Positions 1-8,497 of a stretch of 64,000 bases of DNA are shown here, in pieces (within the stretch, counting starts at the first letter, position 1; each line of letters begins with the position of its first letter). Below the pieces are notes generated by a model. That model searched no databases. It saw only the letters and a program-made list of their open reading frames with translations, and was not told where the DNA came from. The DNA is from Nocardioides sp. CER19. Its GTDB lineage: Bacteria; Actinomycetota; Actinomycetes; Propionibacteriales; Nocardioidaceae. The translations under genes and the position numbers were made by a program. The stretch lies in assembly GCF_029846275.1 (NCBI RefSeq), contig NZ_JARVWS010000004.1, positions 1 to 64,000 on the forward strand, given 5' to 3'.

Positions 1-39
1 TGCTCGGCCTGTCGACCTTGCTGCGGGGCAACCTGCAGA

Positions 40-68
40 AACTTACCCGTTTCGGTCCCCTTCGTCAA
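40..68 (-). promoter_or_regulatory. Downstream member of tandem leftward promoters (candidate rrn promoter)
   Basis: On the minus strand TTGACG (63-68) is followed after exactly 17 bp by TAAGTT (40-45). The spacing and hexamers are near consensus and much stronger than other promoters visible in this window. Transcription would start near position 33 and run off the left edge; the stretch 1-39 would be the leader. The TTGACG and TAAGTT-like hexamers resemble actinobacterial rrn promoters, so a 16S-23S-5S operon is the expected neighbour. Confidence 0.65.
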
Positions 69-172
69 CTTGGCGCTGACTCGGCTCTCGAACCGGTGTC
101 GGCGCGCACAGCACCTGGGACCTGGTGGCCTCTCGACCGGGGGTTTTGGTGCCGCTCGCGGCGACAGGAAGA

Positions 173-201
173 ACATTACACAGCGGTGTCGGGAGCTTCA
201 A
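173..201 (-). promoter_or_regulatory. Upstream member of tandem leftward promoters (candidate rrn promoter)
   Basis: Read on the minus strand, TTGAAG (196-201) is followed after exactly 17 bp by TAATGT (173-178). This is a good sigma-70-type promoter in a region with no gene. It points leftwards out of the window, in the same direction as a second, stronger promoter about 130 bp further on. Tandem strong promoters are typical of actinobacterial rRNA operons; that assignment is an inference because the transcribed region lies outside the window. Confidence 0.6.
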
Positions 202-265
202 ATCGGGGCAGACGACCGGCGAACCGACCACCTGCCGACGCCCAGGATCAGCGGTTCGGCACGCC

Positions 266-895
266 TCAGGAGCCGGCGCGGCGGCGCTTCTCCAAGGACT
301 GGGCGGGCCGGTAGACCGACACCGTCGGGTCCCCCGTGATCCAGAACCGCCACGGCCGTTCCGGCGCGCCTCGCAGCCCCACCCGGGGTCCGGTCGACAC
401 CGTCGTCACCGGGTCGCCCAGCTCCAGGTGGACCGGCCCCGCCGCGAGGTCGGCGCCATTGTGCTCCCCGGTGAGGTGCAGCGCGCGGGTCAGGCGCGCC
501 GGCCCCCGGGCGAGGTCTCGGTCGGACGAGCCGAGACGACGGTGCCGGGCGAGGTCGATCCCGTCGACCACCTCGCCGGCACGCAGCAGGCACCCGGACG
601 GGTCGCCCTCGACGCTGCAGACCACGTTGGCGCAGAAGTGCATGCCGTAGGTGAAGTAGACGTAGAGGTGGCCGGCCGGGCCGAACATGACGGCGTTGCG
701 GTTCGTCCGGCCGCGGTAGGCGTGGGAGCCCGGGTCCGCCGGGCCGGCATACGCCTCGACCTCGGTGATCCGGACAGTGACGCCGGCGTGCGAGAGCAGG
801 CCGCCCAGCACCAGCGGGGCGACCTGCTCGACCGGGCCGGCGAGGGCCTCAGCGAGCCCGTCCACGCCCGTCCTGGTCGTCGCCCAGGGGCGCAC
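266..895 (-). CDS. DNA-3-methyladenine glycosylase (AAG/MPG family)
   Basis: Excises alkylated purines such as 3-methyladenine from DNA, starting base-excision repair. The 209-residue protein has the AAG-family EVEAY motif at residues 45-49, whose second Glu (47) aligns with the catalytic Glu of human AAG, followed by a conserved stretch with H58-Y60-R61-G62 and N65, and the YVYFTYGMH segment (78-86) that shapes the base pocket. Length is normal for the bacterial family. The chosen start overlaps the end of argH by 47 bp; an in-frame GTG at 865 would reduce this to 17 bp, so the start is uncertain. It is the last gene of the arginine operon by position, but its job is unrelated. It is followed by about 265 bp without a gene. 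Confidence 0.9.
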   Translation of the reverse strand: MRPWATTRTGVDGLAEALAGPVEQVAPLVLGGLLSHAGVTVRITEVEAYAGPADPGSHAYRGRTNRNAVMFGPAGHLYVYFTYGMHFCANVVCSVEGDPSGCLLRAGEVVDGIDLARHRRLGSSDRDLARGPARLTRALHLTGEHNGADLAAGPVHLELGDPVTTVSTGPRVGLRGAPERPWRFWITGDPTVSVYRPAQSLEKRRRAGS

Positions 896-2315
896 GCAGG
901 GGCGCTCGCAGCGACGCCACGCGCTGGCGCAGCTCGGCGAGCTGTTCGGCCACCCGGTCCGGGGCGGTGCCGCCGCGGCCGTTGCGGGACTCGACGGAGC
1001 CCTCCGCGGTCAGGACCAGCCGGACCTGCGGCGTGAGGGCAGGCGAGATGGCGGCGAACTCCTCGTTGGTGAGCCCGTCCAGGTCGGTCCCCTTCGCCTC
1101 GGCCGCCCGCACGCAGGCGCCGGCGAGCTCGTGGGCGATGCGGAACGGCGTCCCCTCCCGGACCAGCCACTCGGCGATGTCGGTCGCGAGCGAGAAGCCC
1201 TGCGGTGCGAGCTCGGCCATCCGGTCCGTCTTGTAGACCAGGGTCGCGACCTGACCGGTGAAGGCGGGCAGGAGCACCTCGAGCGTGTCGACCGAGTCGA
1301 ACACCGGCTCCTTGTCCTCCTGGAGGTCGCGGTTGTAGGCGAGCGGCAGCGCCTTGAGCGTGGTGAGCAGACCGGTGAGGTTGCCGACCAGGCGCCCGGC
1401 CTTGCCCCGGGCGAGCTCGGAGATGTCCGGGTTCTTCTTCTGCGGCATGATCGACGACCCCGTGGACCAGGAGTCGTGGAGCGTCACGAAGTCGAACTCC
1501 TTCGTGGCCCACAGGATGATCTCCTCGGCGATCCGCGAGACGTCGACGCCGGCCTGCGCGCAGACGTAGGCGAACTCCGCCACGAAGTCCCGCGACGCGG
1601 TGCCGTCGATCGAGTTGGCCGTCGAGCCGGTGAACCCGAGCTCGCTCGCGACCAGCTCGGGGTCCAGACCGAGGCTCTGACCGGCCAGCGCGCCCGAGCC
1701 GTACGGCGAGTCCGACTCGACCCGCCGGCGCCAGTCCCCCATCCGCTCGACGTCGCGCAGCAGCGCCCACGCGTGGGCGAGCAGGTGGTGCGACAGCAGC
1801 ACCGGCTGGGCGTGCTGGAGGTGCGTGCGGCCCGGCATGATCGCGCCGAGGTGGGTCTCCGCCTGCCCGGCCAGCGCCTCGACCAGGTCGAGGAGGAGAC
1901 TGGCGACGACGCGACCGTGGTCGAGCAGGTAGGACCGGAACAGCGTGGCGATCTGGTCGTTGCGCGACCGTCCGGCGCGCAGCTTGCCGCCGACGTCGGG
2001 TCCGACCTCCTCGATCAGGAGGCGCTCCAGCGCGCCGTGGACGTCCTCGTCGGATGCCGCCGGCCGCAGCCTCCCCGTCGTGAACCGCTCGGCGAGGACG
2101 TCGAGGCCGCGGTGCAGCTCGAGCTCCTCGTCGGCGGTGAGCAGCCCCGCGGCACCCAGCGCCTTGGCGTGGGCGTGCGACCCGGCGATGTCGTAGAGGG
2201 CCAGCCGCCAGTCGAAGTGGGTCGAGCGGGACAGCGCCTCGAGCTCGGGCGAGGGGCCGCCCGAGAAGCGGCCGCCCCAGAGCTTGCCCTCGTTGGTCCC
2301 CTGCAGCTCAGTCAA
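849..2315 (-). CDS. argH: Argininosuccinate lyase
   Basis: Last step of arginine synthesis: cleaves argininosuccinate to arginine and fumarate in the cytosol. The 488-residue protein shows the fumarase/aspartase-superfamily signature GSSIMPQKKNPD at 286-297 (flexible loop with the catalytic Ser), the SRND segment near 117-120 and the T-H pair at 164-165 that supplies the second catalytic group. Length is typical. The start is TTG at 2315, overlapping the argG stop (TTGACTGA); a GGAG lies 8 nt upstream within argG and no ATG/GTG fits better. Translational coupling to argG is therefore likely. Confidence 0.96.
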   Translation of the reverse strand: MTELQGTNEGKLWGGRFSGGPSPELEALSRSTHFDWRLALYDIAGSHAHAKALGAAGLLTADEELELHRGLDVLAERFTTGRLRPAASDEDVHGALERLLIEEVGPDVGGKLRAGRSRNDQIATLFRSYLLDHGRVVASLLLDLVEALAGQAETHLGAIMPGRTHLQHAQPVLLSHHLLAHAWALLRDVERMGDWRRRVESDSPYGSGALAGQSLGLDPELVASELGFTGSTANSIDGTASRDFVAEFAYVCAQAGVDVSRIAEEIILWATKEFDFVTLHDSWSTGSSIMPQKKNPDISELARGKAGRLVGNLTGLLTTLKALPLAYNRDLQEDKEPVFDSVDTLEVLLPAFTGQVATLVYKTDRMAELAPQGFSLATDIAEWLVREGTPFRIAHELAGACVRAAEAKGTDLDGLTNEEFAAISPALTPQVRLVLTAEGSVESRNGRGGTAPDRVAEQLAELRQRVASLRAPLRAPLGDDQDGRGRAR

Positions 2316-3747
2316 CGCCGGACTCCAGCGCCGCCTCGTCGACGGCCTCGTCGAGCGCCTCCGCCTCGGCGACGGCCTCGGGGTTGTCCGAGATCTGGTC
2401 GAACCCGCCGGCCGGCAGCTCGCCGAAGAGGGTGCCGTGCTCGACGAGCACGTTGCCCTGGTCGAGCGGCTGGGCGGCGTACTGCTCGAGCTTGGCCCGG
2501 CTGTCGGCGATGTCGAGGTTGCGCATCGTCAGCTGGCCGATCCGGTCGGTCGGGCCGAACGCGGCGTTCTCGACACGCTCCATCGACAGCTTCTCGGGGT
2601 GGTAGGAGAACGCCGGACCCTCGGTGGCGAGGATCGTGTAGTCGTCGCCGCGGCGCAGGCGGAGGGTCACGGTCCCGGTCACGAGCGACGCGATCCAGCG
2701 CTGGATCGACTCACGCAGCATCAGCGACTGCGGGTCCAGCCAGCGGCCCTCGTAGAGCAGCCGGCCGAGCTTGCGGCCCTCGGTGTAGTAGTTCGCGAGG
2801 GTGTCCTCGTTGTGGATCGCGTTGAGCAGCCGCTCGTAGGCGATGAACAGCAGCGCCATGCCGGGCGCCTCGTAGATGCCGCGCGACTTGGCCTCGATGA
2901 TCCGGTTCTCGATCTGGTCGGACATCCCGAGCCCGTGGCGACCGCCGACCGCGTTGGCCTCCAGCACCAGGGCGACCGGGTCGTCGAAGCGGCGTCCGTC
3001 GATCGCGACCGGGCGGCCCGCCTCGAACGTGATCGTCACGTCCTCGACGTCGATGGTGACGCTCGGGTCCCAGAACTTCACGCCCATGATCGGCTCGACG
3101 GTCTCGAGCGAGACGTCGAGGTGCTCCAGCGTCTTGGCCTCGTGGGTCGCACCCCAGATGTTGGCGTCGGTCGAGTACGCCTTCTCCTGGCTGTCGCGGT
3201 AGGGCAGGCCGTGCTCGGTGAGCCACTGCGACATCTCGGCGCGTCCGCCCAGCTCGGAGACGAAGTCGGCGTCGAGCCACGGCTTGTAGATGCGCAGCTC
3301 GGGGTTGGCCATCAGGCCGTAGCGGTAGAACCGCTCGATGTCGTTGCCCTTGTAGGTCGAGCCGTCGCCCCAGATGTTGACGTCGTCGGACTGCATCGCG
3401 CGGACCAGCATGGTGCCGGTCACCGCACGGCCGAGGGGCGTGGTGTTGAAGTAGACCTTGGCACCCGACCGGATGTGGAAGGCGCCGCAAGCCAGCGCGG
3501 CCAGGCCCTCCTCGACCAGCTGGGGCTTGATGTCGATCGCGCGGGCGATCTCGGCACCGTACTGGCGGGCACGCCCGGGGACCCCGGAGATGTCGGGCTC
3601 GTCGTACTGCCCGATGTCGGCGGTGTAGGTGCACGGCACAGCGCCCTTGTCGCGCATCCATGCCACGGCCACCGAGGTGTCCAGTCCGCCGGAGAACGCG
3701 ATACCGACGCGCTCGCCCTGCGGCAGGGAGGTCAGGACCTTGCTCAC
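2308..3747 (-). CDS. argG: Argininosuccinate synthase
   Basis: Joins citrulline and aspartate with ATP to give argininosuccinate. The 479-residue product has the PP-loop ATP motif SGGLDTS at 19-25 and the long-form architecture (about 480 residues) rather than the 400-residue form. The frame is open further upstream through argR, but the conserved N-terminus (MSKVLTSLP...) fixes the start at GTG 3747. A TTG at 3759 overlapping the argR stop is an alternative; it lies only 2 nt after AGGAG (3762-3766), too close, whereas the GTG is 14 nt away. The gene is coupled to argR upstream and argH downstream. Confidence 0.95.
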   Translation of the reverse strand: MSKVLTSLPQGERVGIAFSGGLDTSVAVAWMRDKGAVPCTYTADIGQYDEPDISGVPGRARQYGAEIARAIDIKPQLVEEGLAALACGAFHIRSGAKVYFNTTPLGRAVTGTMLVRAMQSDDVNIWGDGSTYKGNDIERFYRYGLMANPELRIYKPWLDADFVSELGGRAEMSQWLTEHGLPYRDSQEKAYSTDANIWGATHEAKTLEHLDVSLETVEPIMGVKFWDPSVTIDVEDVTITFEAGRPVAIDGRRFDDPVALVLEANAVGGRHGLGMSDQIENRIIEAKSRGIYEAPGMALLFIAYERLLNAIHNEDTLANYYTEGRKLGRLLYEGRWLDPQSLMLRESIQRWIASLVTGTVTLRLRRGDDYTILATEGPAFSYHPEKLSMERVENAAFGPTDRIGQLTMRNLDIADSRAKLEQYAAQPLDQGNVLVEHGTLFGELPAGGFDQISDNPEAVAEAEALDEAVDEAALESGVD

Positions 3748-3755
3748 TTGTTTGC

Positions 3756-4310
3756 TCAACTCTCCTGTACGTCGGGGTGGGACTGATCGTCGTGGTTGGG
3801 CTGCTGGTCGGCCAGCCCGAGGAAGCGCTGGGCCAGGTCGTCGCCGCCCTGCGGGTCGCGACCGATGACGAGCACGGTGTCGTCGCCCGCGATCGTGCCC
3901 AGGATCTCGGGGAAGTCGGCCTTGTCGAAGGCGGACGCGAGGAACTGCGCGGCGCCCGGCGGGGTGCGCAGGACCACGAGGTTGGCACTGGCCTCGGCGG
4001 TGACCAGCAGCTCGGCGCAGAGCCGGGCCAGCCGGTGGCTCGCCGCGGCCGACTCCCCCGGCGCCTGCGGCCGGCGGTCGCCGCCCTCGGCGGGGACCGC
4101 GTAGACGAGCGCGCCGCCCGCGGCGCGCACCTTGATCGCGTCGAGCTCGACCAGGTCGCGCGACAGCGTCGCCTGGGTGACCTGGACGCCGCGGTCCGCG
4201 AGCAGGTCGGCCAGCTCGCCCTGGGACCTGATCTCGTGGCCGGCGACGAGCTCGACGATGAGCCGGTGCCGAGCGTTCTTGGTCGACGGTCGCAGCGCGG
4301 ACTCGGTCAT
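3756..4310 (-). CDS. argR: Arginine repressor
   Basis: Arginine-responsive repressor of the arg operon. The 184-residue protein has an N-terminal winged helix with the ArgR pattern 'QGELADLLADRGVQVTQATLSRDL' region (residues about 31-53, key residues T-Q-A-T-L-S-R-D in the recognition helix) and a C-terminal oligomerisation/arginine-binding domain ending in the GTIAGDDTVLVI motif. Start is ATG 4310, overlapping the argF stop by ATGA. The slightly long, Asn/Asp/Gln-rich tail is unusual but harmless. Its position inside the operon, between argF and argG, makes the repressor autoregulated through the ARG box upstream of argC. Confidence 0.95.
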   Translation of the reverse strand: MTESALRPSTKNARHRLIVELVAGHEIRSQGELADLLADRGVQVTQATLSRDLVELDAIKVRAAGGALVYAVPAEGGDRRPQAPGESAAASHRLARLCAELLVTAEASANLVVLRTPPGAAQFLASAFDKADFPEILGTIAGDDTVLVIGRDPQGGDDLAQRFLGLADQQPNHDDQSHPDVQES

Positions 4311-5242
4311 GAGAGACCGCTCTCCGCGGCCAGGAACGCGAGGATCGCCTTCTGCGCGTGCCGGCGGTTCTCGGCCTCGTCCCACACGACGCTGCGCGGA
4401 CCGTCGATGACCGACGCGGCGATCTCCTTGCCCCGGTAGGCGGGCAGGCAGTGCATGACGATCGCGTCGGGCTTGGCGTGCGCGAGCAGCTCCTCGGTGA
4501 GCGCATAGGGCGAGAACACGGCCAGGCGTGCCTGTGCCTCGTCCTCCCGGCCCATCGAGACCCAGGTGTCGGTGACGACGACATCCGCGTCCGTCACCGC
4601 TTCGGCCGCGTCCGTGACCCAGCTGGCCGAGCCGCCGGTGCCGGCGCCGATCTCGTTGGCCCGGTCGAACATCGACGCCTCGGGCGCGTAGCCCTTCGGC
4701 GCGCCGATGACGACGTGGACGCCCGCCAGCGCGCCGGCCAGCAGCCACGAGTTGCCCATGTTGCACGCGCCGTCGCCGACGAACGCCACCCGCAGCCCGG
4801 CGAGCGTGCCCTTGTGCTCACGGACGGTGAGGAGGTCGGCGAGCAGCTGGCACGGGTGGAAGTCGTCGGTGAGCGCGTTGACGACCGGCACGCCGGCGTA
4901 GGACGCCATCTCCTCGAGCCGGTCCTGGGCGTAGGTGCGCCACACGATGATGCTCGCCTGCCGCCCGAGGACACGCGCGACGTCGGCGACCGACTCGCGC
5001 CGGCCGATCCCGGCCAGCCCGCCGTCGACGAGCATCGCGTGGCCGCCCAGCTCGGCGATCCCGGCGGCGAAGGACGTCTGCGTGCGCAGCGTCGGCTTGT
5101 CGTAGATCGTGGCGACCGTGCGCGGACCGGCGAGCGGCTTCGGGCCGTAGGGGTCGGCCTTGAGCGTGGCGGCGAGGTCGAGGACCCGCGCCAGCTCCTC
5201 CGGGCTCAGGTCGTCGTCGCGCAGGAAGCTGCGGGCCGTCAT
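4307..5242 (-). CDS. argF: Ornithine carbamoyltransferase
   Basis: Transfers the carbamoyl group from carbamoyl phosphate to ornithine, giving citrulline. The 311-residue length, HPCQ at 129-132 and HCLP at 264-267 are diagnostic of the family. The carbamoyl-phosphate loop, classically STRTR, reads TLRTQ here (51-55), so the first Ser and the second Arg are replaced. VWRTYAQ at 100-106 is the usual actinobacterial form of the second substrate motif. Start ATG 5242 overlaps the argD stop by ATGA. The neighbours make an anabolic OTC the clear reading; an N-acylated-ornithine preference cannot be ruled out from sequence, but argJ in the same operon supplies free ornithine. Confidence 0.93.
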   Translation of the reverse strand: MTARSFLRDDDLSPEELARVLDLAATLKADPYGPKPLAGPRTVATIYDKPTLRTQTSFAAGIAELGGHAMLVDGGLAGIGRRESVADVARVLGRQASIIVWRTYAQDRLEEMASYAGVPVVNALTDDFHPCQLLADLLTVREHKGTLAGLRVAFVGDGACNMGNSWLLAGALAGVHVVIGAPKGYAPEASMFDRANEIGAGTGGSASWVTDAAEAVTDADVVVTDTWVSMGREDEAQARLAVFSPYALTEELLAHAKPDAIVMHCLPAYRGKEIAASVIDGPRSVVWDEAENRRHAQKAILAFLAAESGLS

Positions 5243-6411
5243 GACCAGGCCTCGTCGAGGATCCGCGGCCAGGCCGCGAGGAAGGCTTCGGCGTCGTCAG
5301 CGGTGAGCACCAGCGGCGGGGCCAGCCGGACCCGGCCGGTGGTCGCGTTGTTGACGATGAAGCCCGCCTTCAACGCGGCTGCGGCGACCTCGGCCGCCTT
5401 CTGCTCGGTCAGCACGATCCCGACGAACAGCCCCTCGCCGGCGACCTCGGCCACCCGGGGGTCGGCGGCGAGGCCGTCGCGGAGCTTGTGCCCGAGCACC
5501 GTGACGTGCTCGAGCAGGCCGTCCTCCTCGATGGTCCGGATCACCGCCAGAGCGGCGGCGCAGGCGACCGGGTTGCCCCCGAACGTGGTGCCGTGGTTGC
5601 CCGGCTCGAACAGCGACGCCGCCCGGCCCAGGCCGAGGCATGCACCGATCGGGAAGCCGCCGCCCAGGCCCTTGGCGAGGGTCACGATGTCGGGGGTGAC
5701 GCCCTCGGCCTGCGAGGCGAGCCACCGGCCCGTCCGGCCCATGCCCGACTGGATCTCGTCGAACCAGAGCAGGGCACCGTGCTCGTCGGCGATCCGCCGC
5801 GCGGCGGTCAGGAAGCCCTCGGGCGGGACGACCACGCCGGCCTCGCCCTGGATCGGCTCGATCACGATCGCCGCCGTCTCGTCGGTGACGGCCGCGGCGA
5901 GCGCATCGGCGTCGCCGTAGGGCACGAAGGTGACGTCGCCCGGCAGGGGCTCGAAGGGTGTGCGGTAGGCCTCCTTCGAGGTGAGCGCGAGCGAGCCCAT
6001 CGTGCGGCCGTGGAACGAGCCGGTCATCGCCACCAGGTGCGTGCGGCCGGTACGCCGGGTCAGCTTGAACGCGGCCTCGTTGGCCTCGGTGCCGGAGTTG
6101 GCGAAGAAGACCTTCCCGTCGGCGCCGGCGATCGACAGCAGCTTCTCCGCGAGCTCGATCTGCGGCTCGGAGGCGAAGAAGTTGGAGATGTGCCCGAGGG
6201 TCTGCAGCTGCGTGGTCACCGCCTCGACCACCGCCGGGTGGCCGTGGCCGAGCGCGTTGACGGCGATCCCGCCGAGCAGGTCGACGTACTCGCTGCCGTC
6301 CTCGTCCCACACGTGGGCGCCGTGGCCGCGCGTCAGGACGCTCTTCGGCGTGCCGAAGGTGTTCATCAGCGCGCCCTGGTAGCGCCGCGTGTAGTCGTCG
6401 GTCGAGCTCAT
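5239..6411 (-). CDS. argD: Acetylornithine aminotransferase
   Basis: PLP-dependent class III aminotransferase that converts N-acetylglutamate semialdehyde to N-acetylornithine with glutamate as donor. The 390-residue protein has the expected cofactor site: GTEANEAA at 107-114, D218 in the WFDEIQ motif (216-221) and the Schiff-base Lys247 in LAKGLGGGFP (245-254). Length matches ArgD rather than the longer ornithine aminotransferases. Start ATG 6411 overlaps the argB stop by ATGA. The operon context supports ArgD over other class III enzymes. Confidence 0.95.
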   Translation of the reverse strand: MSSTDDYTRRYQGALMNTFGTPKSVLTRGHGAHVWDEDGSEYVDLLGGIAVNALGHGHPAVVEAVTTQLQTLGHISNFFASEPQIELAEKLLSIAGADGKVFFANSGTEANEAAFKLTRRTGRTHLVAMTGSFHGRTMGSLALTSKEAYRTPFEPLPGDVTFVPYGDADALAAAVTDETAAIVIEPIQGEAGVVVPPEGFLTAARRIADEHGALLWFDEIQSGMGRTGRWLASQAEGVTPDIVTLAKGLGGGFPIGACLGLGRAASLFEPGNHGTTFGGNPVACAAALAVIRTIEEDGLLEHVTVLGHKLRDGLAADPRVAEVAGEGLFVGIVLTEQKAAEVAAAALKAGFIVNNATTGRVRLAPPLVLTADDAEAFLAAWPRILDEAWS

Positions 6412-7349
6412 CGGTGAGCAGCCTTCCTGATCTTGGTCTCGACTCCCGGGAGCACCTGGGTGCCGATGCCCTCCTCGGTGAAGATCTCGAGCAGCACGGC
6501 GTGCGGCTCGCGTCCGTCGACCACGGTCGCACGGGGTACGCCGTGGGTGACGGCCTGGAGGCAGGCGCTCATCTTGGGCACCATGCCGCTCGCCAGGGTC
6601 GGCATCAGCTCGGCGAGCGCCTCCGGGCCGATCTCGCCGATGACGTCGTCGCTGCTCGGCCAGTCGCGGTAGAGCCCCTCGACGTCGGTGAGCACCAGCA
6701 GCTTGGCGGCGCCGAGCGCGACCGCGAGGGCCGAGGCAGCGGTGTCCGCGTTGACGTTGTGGACCTGGCCGTCGGCGTCGGGGGCGACGCTCGAGATCAC
6801 CGGGATGCGGCCGGCCTCGATGAGGTCGAGGACCGCGTCGGGCCTGACCTCGGACACCTCGCCGACCAGGCCCAGGTCGACCTCCTCGCCGTCGACGACG
6901 GTGTTGGCCGGGATGGCGGTGAAGAGCCCCGCGTCCTCGCCGGACAGGCCGACCGCGAGCGGGCCGTGCTGGTTGAGCAGGCCGACCAGCTCGCGCTGCA
7001 CCTTGCCCACCAGGACCATGCGGACGACGTCCATCGCCTCGGGCGTCGTCACCCGCAACCCGCCCCGGAACTCGGACTCGATCCCGAGCCGGTCGAGCAT
7101 GCGGGAGATCTGCGGCCCGCCGCCGTGGACCACGACCGGCTTGAAGCCGGCCAGCCGGAGGAACGCGATGTCCTCCGCGAAGGCCACCTTCAGCGCCTCG
7201 TCGGTCATCGCGTTGCCGCCGTACTTGATGACGATGATCTTGCCGTTGTACTTCTTCAGCCAGGGCAGCGCCGCGGCCAAGGTCGCGGCCTTGGCACGCG
7301 AGACCGCAGGGTCGTCGACGAGCTTGGTGGGCATGACGGTCTCGTTCAT
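6408..7349 (-). CDS. argB: Acetylglutamate kinase
   Basis: Phosphorylates N-acetylglutamate, the committed step of the cyclic arginine pathway and usually the target of arginine feedback. The 313-residue amino-acid-kinase-fold protein shows the phosphate-binding KYGGNAM (42-48), the VVHGGGPQI glycine motif and NVNADTAAS for ATP binding. The N-terminal extension before KYGG (about 40 residues) is the feature associated with arginine-sensitive hexameric enzymes. The frame is open into argJ, but ATG 7349 overlaps the argJ stop by ATGA, the pattern seen throughout this operon, and gives a normal length. Confidence 0.95.
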   Translation of the reverse strand: MNETVMPTKLVDDPAVSRAKAATLAAALPWLKKYNGKIIVIKYGGNAMTDEALKVAFAEDIAFLRLAGFKPVVVHGGGPQISRMLDRLGIESEFRGGLRVTTPEAMDVVRMVLVGKVQRELVGLLNQHGPLAVGLSGEDAGLFTAIPANTVVDGEEVDLGLVGEVSEVRPDAVLDLIEAGRIPVISSVAPDADGQVHNVNADTAASALAVALGAAKLLVLTDVEGLYRDWPSSDDVIGEIGPEALAELMPTLASGMVPKMSACLQAVTHGVPRATVVDGREPHAVLLEIFTEEGIGTQVLPGVETKIRKAAHR

Positions 7350-8497
7350 GAGCTGTAGGCGCTGTTCTCGTGCACGTAGGCGTGGGTGAGGTCGTTGGTC
7401 CACACGGTGGCCGCGGCCTCCCCCACCTTCAGGTCGATGGTGACGGTGACGTCGCGCTCCTCGAGGCTGATCGCCGCGGGGTCCTCGGCCGGGGCCGAGT
7501 TGCGGCACACCCAGACGCCGTTGAGCGCGACGTCGAGGTCGGCCGGGTCGAACGCCGCCTGCGTCGTGCCGACGCTGGCGAGGATGCGGCCCCAGTTGGG
7601 GTCCTTGCCGAAGATCGCTGCCTTGAAGAGGTTGCTCCGGGCGACCGAGCGGGACACCTCGACGGCCTCGTCCTCGGAGGCCGCGTTGACCGTGGTGATC
7701 GCGATCGAGTGGTCGGCGCCCTCGGCGTCCGCGAGCAGCTGCAGGGCGAGGTCCGTGCAGGCGTCGGCGAGCCGCGCGGTGAACTCCTCGAGCGACGGAG
7801 CGACGCCGCTGGCCCCGCTGGCGAGCAGGCTGACGGTGTCGTTGGTCGACATGCAGCCGTCCGAGTCGAGCCGGTCGAAGCTGATCCGCGTCGCGGCGCG
7901 CAGCGCCTTGTCGAGGTCGGCCGCGGGTACGACGGCATCGGTCGTGAGGACCACCAGCATCGTGGCCAGGGCCGGCGCGAGCATGCCCGCGCCCTTCGCC
8001 ATGCCACCGATCGACCAGCCGTCACCCTCGACGACGACCTGCTTGGCGACCGTGTCGGTGGTCATGATCGCGTGGGCGGCGTCGATGCCGCCGTCGGCCG
8101 CGAGACCAGCGGCTGCGGCGTCCACGCCGGCCAGGAGGGCGTCGCGGTCGTTGAGGAGGCCGATGAGACCGGTGGAGCAGACGATGACGTCGCCGGCACC
8201 GATGCCGAGGTGCTCGGCCACCCGCTCTGCGGTGAGGTGGGTGTTCTGGAAGCCGGCGTGGCCGGTGTAGCAGTTGGCGCCGCCCGAGTTGAGGACCACC
8301 GCCTTGACGACGCCGTCCTGGGCGACCTGCCGGCTCCACAGCACCGGGTTGGCCTGGCAGCGGTTGGCGGTGAACACGTTGGCCGCGTCGAACCGGGGAC
8401 CGGTGTTGACCACGAGCGCGACGTCCTTGCCGCCGGACGTCTTGAGGCCGGCGGCCACCCCGGCCGCCGTGAACCCCTGGGGGTGGGTGACGCTCAT
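7346..8497 (-). CDS. argJ: Bifunctional ornithine acetyltransferase / N-acetylglutamate synthase
   Basis: Moves the acetyl group from N-acetylornithine to glutamate, closing the acetyl cycle, and can probably also make N-acetylglutamate from acetyl-CoA. The 383-residue precursor has the self-cleavage site before Thr179 in ALATMLV (176-182); the Thr becomes the N-terminal nucleophile of the beta chain. NSGGANCYTG (70-79) and KDPNWGR are further family motifs. Start ATG 8497 overlaps the argC stop by ATGA. No argE or separate argA appears in the operon, consistent with the recycling pathway. Confidence 0.95.
   Translation of the reverse strand: MSVTHPQGFTAAGVAAGLKTSGGKDVALVVNTGPRFDAANVFTANRCQANPVLWSRQVAQDGVVKAVVLNSGGANCYTGHAGFQNTHLTAERVAEHLGIGAGDVIVCSTGLIGLLNDRDALLAGVDAAAAGLAADGGIDAAHAIMTTDTVAKQVVVEGDGWSIGGMAKGAGMLAPALATMLVVLTTDAVVPAADLDKALRAATRISFDRLDSDGCMSTNDTVSLLASGASGVAPSLEEFTARLADACTDLALQLLADAEGADHSIAITTVNAASEDEAVEVSRSVARSNLFKAAIFGKDPNWGRILASVGTTQAAFDPADLDVALNGVWVCRNSAPAEDPAAISLEERDVTVTIDLKVGEAAATVWTNDLTHAYVHENSAYSS

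Noticed and set aside
1..265. Short open frames at the left end
   Set aside because: None continues into a recognisable domain, and the region is better explained by two promoters reading leftwards.
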